Part shown: piece by piece, positions 60,699 to 64,000 of the stretch | Layout: every line of letters begins with the position of its first letter | How positions within the stretch are numbered: position 1 is the first letter of the stretch | Assembly: GCA_052061695.1 (NCBI GenBank) | Contig: JBPZEY010000007.1 | DNA from: Alkalicoccus luteus | Lineage (GTDB): Bacteria; Bacillota; Bacilli; Bacillales; Salisediminibacteriaceae | DNA length: 64,000 nucleotides | Direction: 5' to 3' (one strand) | Position numbers and translations under genes: made by a program | Notes under the pieces: generated by a model | The model's input: only the letters and a program-made list of their open reading frames with translations | The model's database searches: none | What the model was told of the DNA's origin: nothing

Positions 60699-62120
60699 AT
60701 GGACATCCTTTCACTTCTCTTGACGATCACTGGTTACATGATCATCGCCTACATGCTGATCGTAGGCGGCATTTACCTGATTCTCTTTTTTATGTCGATG
60801 CCGAAAATCCGCCGCGAGCACGGACTGGACCGCGATGAACCGATAGAAGAGCTCACCGAGAGCGAGGATACGTATCCTGTCTCTGTGCTCGTTCCTGCTT
60901 ATAATGAAGAGCTCGGGGTCGTTTCTACGGTCCGTTCGCTGCTTGCGCTGAAGTATCCGGAGTTTGAAATTATCGTCATTAACGACGGTTCCAAAGATAA
61001 AACGAATGAGAAAATGCTGACGTCATTTAACATGGAAAAAGTAAACTCACCGATTCGACAGCATTTTCCGACTGCGCAGGTGAACCACGTGTACCGCTCC
61101 CGCACCCATAAAAACGTCTGGCTGCTGGAAAAGGATAACGGCGGAAAAGCCGATGCGCTGAATGCAGGCATTAACTTTTCCAGATACCCTTATTTTGCAG
61201 CGATCGACGGGGACTCCATTCTGGAGCGGGACGCCCTCTTGAAGACGATGAAACCGATCATTGATTCAAACGGCGGAGTTACCTGCACAGGCGGGACGGT
61301 CCGGATCGCTAACGGATCGGAAATCCGCCGCAGCGTCGTGGAAAAAATTGCCCTGCCGAAGCAGCCGCTCGCAATCATGCAGATCGTGGAATACTTCCGG
61401 GCGTTTTTAATCGGGAGGCTGGGGCTCAGCCGGGTCAACGTTCTGCTGATCATATCCGGCGCGTTCGGCGTGTTTGAAAAGCAGCGGGTGATCCGGGCCG
61501 GGGGCTATGAAACGAAAACGATCGGAGAAGACATGGAGCTGATCGTGCGGCTGCATAAAATGCTCAAGGATGAAAAATCAACCCAGCGCATTGAATACAT
61601 TCAGGACCCTGTCTGCTGGACGGAAGCGCCATCTGATGTCAAATCGCTGAAATCGCAGCGGATCCGCTGGCAGAAAGGGCTTGCCCAGACGCTCTGGCGT
61701 CATAAGAAGATGATGTTTAATCCAAAATATAAAGGCATCGGCCTGTTTTCCATGCCGTATTATTTTTTTGTGGAGCTGCTCAGCTCCGTCTTTGAATTTC
61801 TCGGTTATTTTATTATCATAGCCGGTCTCGTGTTCGGGTTAGTGAATCCGGAAGTGACGACGCTCATGATCATTGTCACGATCCTGTACGGCTCGCTGCT
61901 TTCTGCACTGGCGGTGCTGCTGGAGGAATGGACGTATCACAAGTACCGGGATATGAAGAGCATCCTCGTTTTGTATTTCTGGGCGCTCACCGAATCATTC
62001 TGGTTCCGTCCGTTTATGGTCTGGTGCCGCGTTGTCGGATTGTTCTCTGTCCTGAAGAAGAAGCAGTCCTGGGGCGATATGAAGCGAAAAGGAATTGAAG
62101 AAGAGCAGAAAGGAGCCTGA
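60699..62120 (+). CDS. processive family 2 glycosyltransferase, exopolysaccharide synthase-like
   Basis: This 473-residue membrane enzyme has one N-terminal helix (about 5-33), a GT-A catalytic domain (about 55-345) and about four C-terminal helices. The catalytic signs of a processive GT2 are present: VPAYNEE, INDGSKD, GGKADALNAG, DGDS, the GED acid and QRIRW. It resembles poly-N-acetylglucosamine (IcaA/PgaC) and hyaluronan-type synthases; the polymer is unknown. It lies within the signalling operon, 2 bases after the HEAT gene. ATG follows GGGGAGCGG. Confidence 0.92.
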   Translation: MDILSLLLTITGYMIIAYMLIVGGIYLILFFMSMPKIRREHGLDRDEPIEELTESEDTYPVSVLVPAYNEELGVVSTVRSLLALKYPEFEIIVINDGSKDKTNEKMLTSFNMEKVNSPIRQHFPTAQVNHVYRSRTHKNVWLLEKDNGGKADALNAGINFSRYPYFAAIDGDSILERDALLKTMKPIIDSNGGVTCTGGTVRIANGSEIRRSVVEKIALPKQPLAIMQIVEYFRAFLIGRLGLSRVNVLLIISGAFGVFEKQRVIRAGGYETKTIGEDMELIVRLHKMLKDEKSTQRIEYIQDPVCWTEAPSDVKSLKSQRIRWQKGLAQTLWRHKKMMFNPKYKGIGLFSMPYYFFVELLSSVFEFLGYFIIIAGLVFGLVNPEVTTLMIIVTILYGSLLSALAVLLEEWTYHKYRDMKSILVLYFWALTESFWFRPFMVWCRVVGLFSVLKKKQSWGDMKRKGIEEEQKGA

Positions 62121-62122
62121 TC

Positions 62123-62476
62123 GTGAAACGAATTTTAGTTGCAGATGATGAAGAGATTCTGCGCATGCTGATCACCGATACGCTGGAGGATCTCGGTCAT
62201 GATATTACAGAAGCAGAGGATGGGGCGGATGCGCTGCAAAAGCTTAGCGAAGCCTCGTTTGATTTACTCGTCGTCGATTATATGATGCCGGAGAAAACAG
62301 GAATGGAAGTGCTGGAAAGCCTGTCGGATGAACAGCGGAATATGCCTGTTATCATGCTGACTGCTAAAGCACAGGAGCAGGATAAGCAGCGCGCCCTCGC
62401 TGCAGGAGCCGATTATTTTATGGCAAAACCGTTCAGTCCGGAAGAACTGGAAGCGCTCGTGGAGGATATTTTATGA
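62123..62476 (+). CDS. CheY-like single-domain response regulator
   Basis: The protein is 117 residues, only a receiver domain. The acidic pocket (ADDEE), phospho-acceptor Asp in LLVVDYMMPE (about residue 52), Thr in MLTAKA and Lys in MAKPFSPEE are all present. There is no output domain, so it should act by protein contact or as a phosphate shuttle to the HPt of the operon's first gene. GTG is the start after AAAGGAG. Its stop overlaps the next gene as ATGA. Confidence 0.92.
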   Translation: MKRILVADDEEILRMLITDTLEDLGHDITEAEDGADALQKLSEASFDLLVVDYMMPEKTGMEVLESLSDEQRNMPVIMLTAKAQEQDKQRALAAGADYFMAKPFSPEELEALVEDIL

Positions 62477-64000
62477 TGAAACGTTCCATTCGCAGCAGCT
62501 ACATACAAAAGGCGGCTATTTTCGTTGCCGTTGTTCTCATTGTGACAGCTGCGGTTACAGGCTATTTAATTTATGACCAGAATCAGAAGGAAAAAGCACG
62601 GGAGCAGCTGACAGAGCGGTATGAAGCCGTCGATGCGGTATCAGAACGGCTGAACGAACTGTTTTTTCGTGCGAGGTCCTACTATGCCTATCAGGATCCT
62701 GAAGATCTCCGCCACACAGAGCTGGATCTAAGGGCGCTTCTTGCCGGGCTTGACCGGATGGAAGAGCTTGAATTAACAGAGGAGGAAAGCTTGTTTGCTG
62801 CAGAGCTTCGGTCATTTTTGATTACTTATGAATCGGACATTCTGCCAACCGCTGTGGCACTCGTAGCTGCCGATGATTACGAAGGGCTTCGCAGCTTCGG
62901 CCAGGAAGGTTCGGTAGCGCAGATTAACGGGCTTTTCGATGAAGCATCTGAGCTGCGGAATACCGTTTTCGCTGACTTGCAGCAGGAGTATGAATCCGCG
63001 CTGAGTGCGAGTATGACGAATCTGTTGCTCTCCTTTGGGTTTGGAATGCTCGTCTTTTTTGCGATTTTATTTGCGTCCCAGCGTATGCTGCGGAAACTGA
63101 TTGTACCGGTGGAAGAGCTGACGGAAGCTTCCGATAAGCTGGCAGAAGGGGAAGCGATCGACATAGAGGCAGCGACCCGCAATGATGAGCTGGGCGTGCT
63201 TGGCCGATCTTTCATGAATATGGCGCTCACCCTGCAGCAGAACGAGGAAGAGATGCAGGCTCAGAATGAAGAGCTGAAAGCACAGCAGGATTCGCTGCAG
63301 GAGCTGCTGGAAGAAGCGGATCGGGAAAAACGCAAGGTGGACCGTTTCAGCCTGTTGAATGAAACGATGTCGACCCGCCTTGACCGCCAGGAGCTTCTCA
63401 GCGCCGTTTTCGCTTACGTGAACGAGCTTTATCCGAGCGACCGCAGCATGTTCTGTATGGTGGATACCAGTGATTTTCGTTCAGCCAACATGACGGAGGC
63501 GATGATCGAATCCTGGCGGGAGGCGGATAAAGCAGTCTGGGTTAAACGTCTGTTAAACGAGAAACGTGTCATCATCACACGCCCGGCGGAAGCCTCGGAT
63601 AAAGGGATCGCACCTGAAGCAGATGTGACCGATTATTATACAGCTGTGAGAGACGCTGAAGGGCACATTTACGCTATCTTTGCCGCTACTACGATCGGGA
63701 AACGGTTTACAGAAGAAGAAATGGAAGAAATCGAGGCCCTGATGAGCCATGTAGGGATCGGTCTGCAGCGTGTCCTCATTCATGAAGAGATTGCGACATC
63801 GCGGCAAATCAGTCAAACCATACTCGACACTGTCAATGAAGGCATTCAGCTGATTGACGGCGAGGGAATTCGCCTTCAGGAAAACCGGGCCGCAGCGGAG
63901 CTGGTTCCTGGGGAGTGGCCGTCCAGTCTTCTCCAGCTTGTGGATGAACCGGGGGAGCTGGAACGCTTCTTTGAGGACATGGTTCACCGGCAGTCGGGAT
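62473..64000 (+). CDS. membrane sensor protein, likely histidine kinase (partial)
   Basis: The frame is open from 62473 to the window end (509 codons), so the C-terminus is missing. A first membrane helix lies at about residues 12-34 and an extracellular helical sensor region at about 35-178. The second helix is at about 180-202, then HAMP (VPVEELTEASDKLAEGE) and a coiled coil (about 255-290). A GAF-like domain follows at about 295-440 and a PAS-like start near 455 (ILDTVNEGIQLID). This architecture usually ends in a histidine kinase, which would feed the receiver and HPt proteins of the operon. ATG overlaps the regulator stop. Confidence 0.82.
   Translation, partial: MMKRSIRSSYIQKAAIFVAVVLIVTAAVTGYLIYDQNQKEKAREQLTERYEAVDAVSERLNELFFRARSYYAYQDPEDLRHTELDLRALLAGLDRMEELELTEEESLFAAELRSFLITYESDILPTAVALVAADDYEGLRSFGQEGSVAQINGLFDEASELRNTVFADLQQEYESALSASMTNLLLSFGFGMLVFFAILFASQRMLRKLIVPVEELTEASDKLAEGEAIDIEAATRNDELGVLGRSFMNMALTLQQNEEEMQAQNEELKAQQDSLQELLEEADREKRKVDRFSLLNETMSTRLDRQELLSAVFAYVNELYPSDRSMFCMVDTSDFRSANMTEAMIESWREADKAVWVKRLLNEKRVIITRPAEASDKGIAPEADVTDYYTAVRDAEGHIYAIFAATTIGKRFTEEEMEEIEALMSHVGIGLQRVLIHEEIATSRQISQTILDTVNEGIQLIDGEGIRLQENRAAAELVPGEWPSSLLQLVDEPGELERFFEDMVHRQSG

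Overview
The window looks like a chromosomal segment of a Bacillaceae bacterium. The evidence is AGGAGG-type ribosome binding sites, sigma-A promoters, Fur/CcpA/CodY-type sites, a SAM-I (S-box) riboswitch, a class F sortase, YclNOPQ-type siderophore import, YclM-type aspartokinase and hom-thrC-thrB. Base composition is intermediate for the group. Surface lipoproteins carry long Asp/Glu/Asn-rich linkers and many proteins are acidic, which suggests a halophilic or haloalkaliphilic lineage (inference). I saw no phage, integrase, transposase or CRISPR array; the gene order looks stable apart from one lasso-peptide island and some intergenic repeats.

Layout. 1-2.8 kb (minus strand): a SAM-I riboswitch with its own terminator precedes an unrecognised 99-residue protein, and beside it lies an aldehyde dehydrogenase/DUF779 pair with a perfect cre box. 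2.8-9 kb: FAD/Rieske oxidoreductase; a cell-wall-anchored His-rich two-repeat protein with its own FN3-tailed sortase; a thiamine-binding YqgV-type protein; a uracil-DNA-glycosylase-like protein; a peroxiredoxin. 9.0-15.9 kb: a complete lasso-peptide cluster in the order cyclase, precursor, HPr-kinase-like kinase, RRE (B1), leader protease (B2), nucleotidyltransferase, ABC exporter. The 55-residue precursor has to be read by hand; its predicted core is very long (37 residues) and has two Cys and a C-terminal Ser. 16.2-20 kb: Fur-boxed siderophore importer. 20-26 kb: amino-acid symporter, DinB-like protein, AEC carrier, lone ABC ATPase, succinate-semialdehyde dehydrogenase.

26.6-33.1 kb: glutamate synthase large and small subunits, separated by two tandem copies of a 138-bp structured repeat whose stems covary. 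33-39.5 kb: small membrane protein, thioesterase, CHY zinc-finger protein, then a YnjBCDF-like ABC importer/CDP-alcohol transferase/azoreductase operon. 39.8-45.8 kb: peptide ABC transporter (four minus-strand genes plus a divergent binding protein). 46-57 kb: aspartokinase, alpha-amylase, metA, HAD phosphatase, tRNA-Arg(CCT), a lipoprotein, a DoxX protein behind three direct repeats, and hom-thrC-thrB. The aspartate-family genes (aspartokinase, hom, thrB, thrC, metA) therefore cluster loosely. 57-64 kb: acetamidase-like protein, then an operon with an HPt-REC-GGEEF-REC protein, a HEAT-repeat membrane protein, a processive GT2 glycosyltransferase, a CheY-like regulator and a sensor protein cut by the window end. 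This last operon is probably a signal-controlled exopolysaccharide system.
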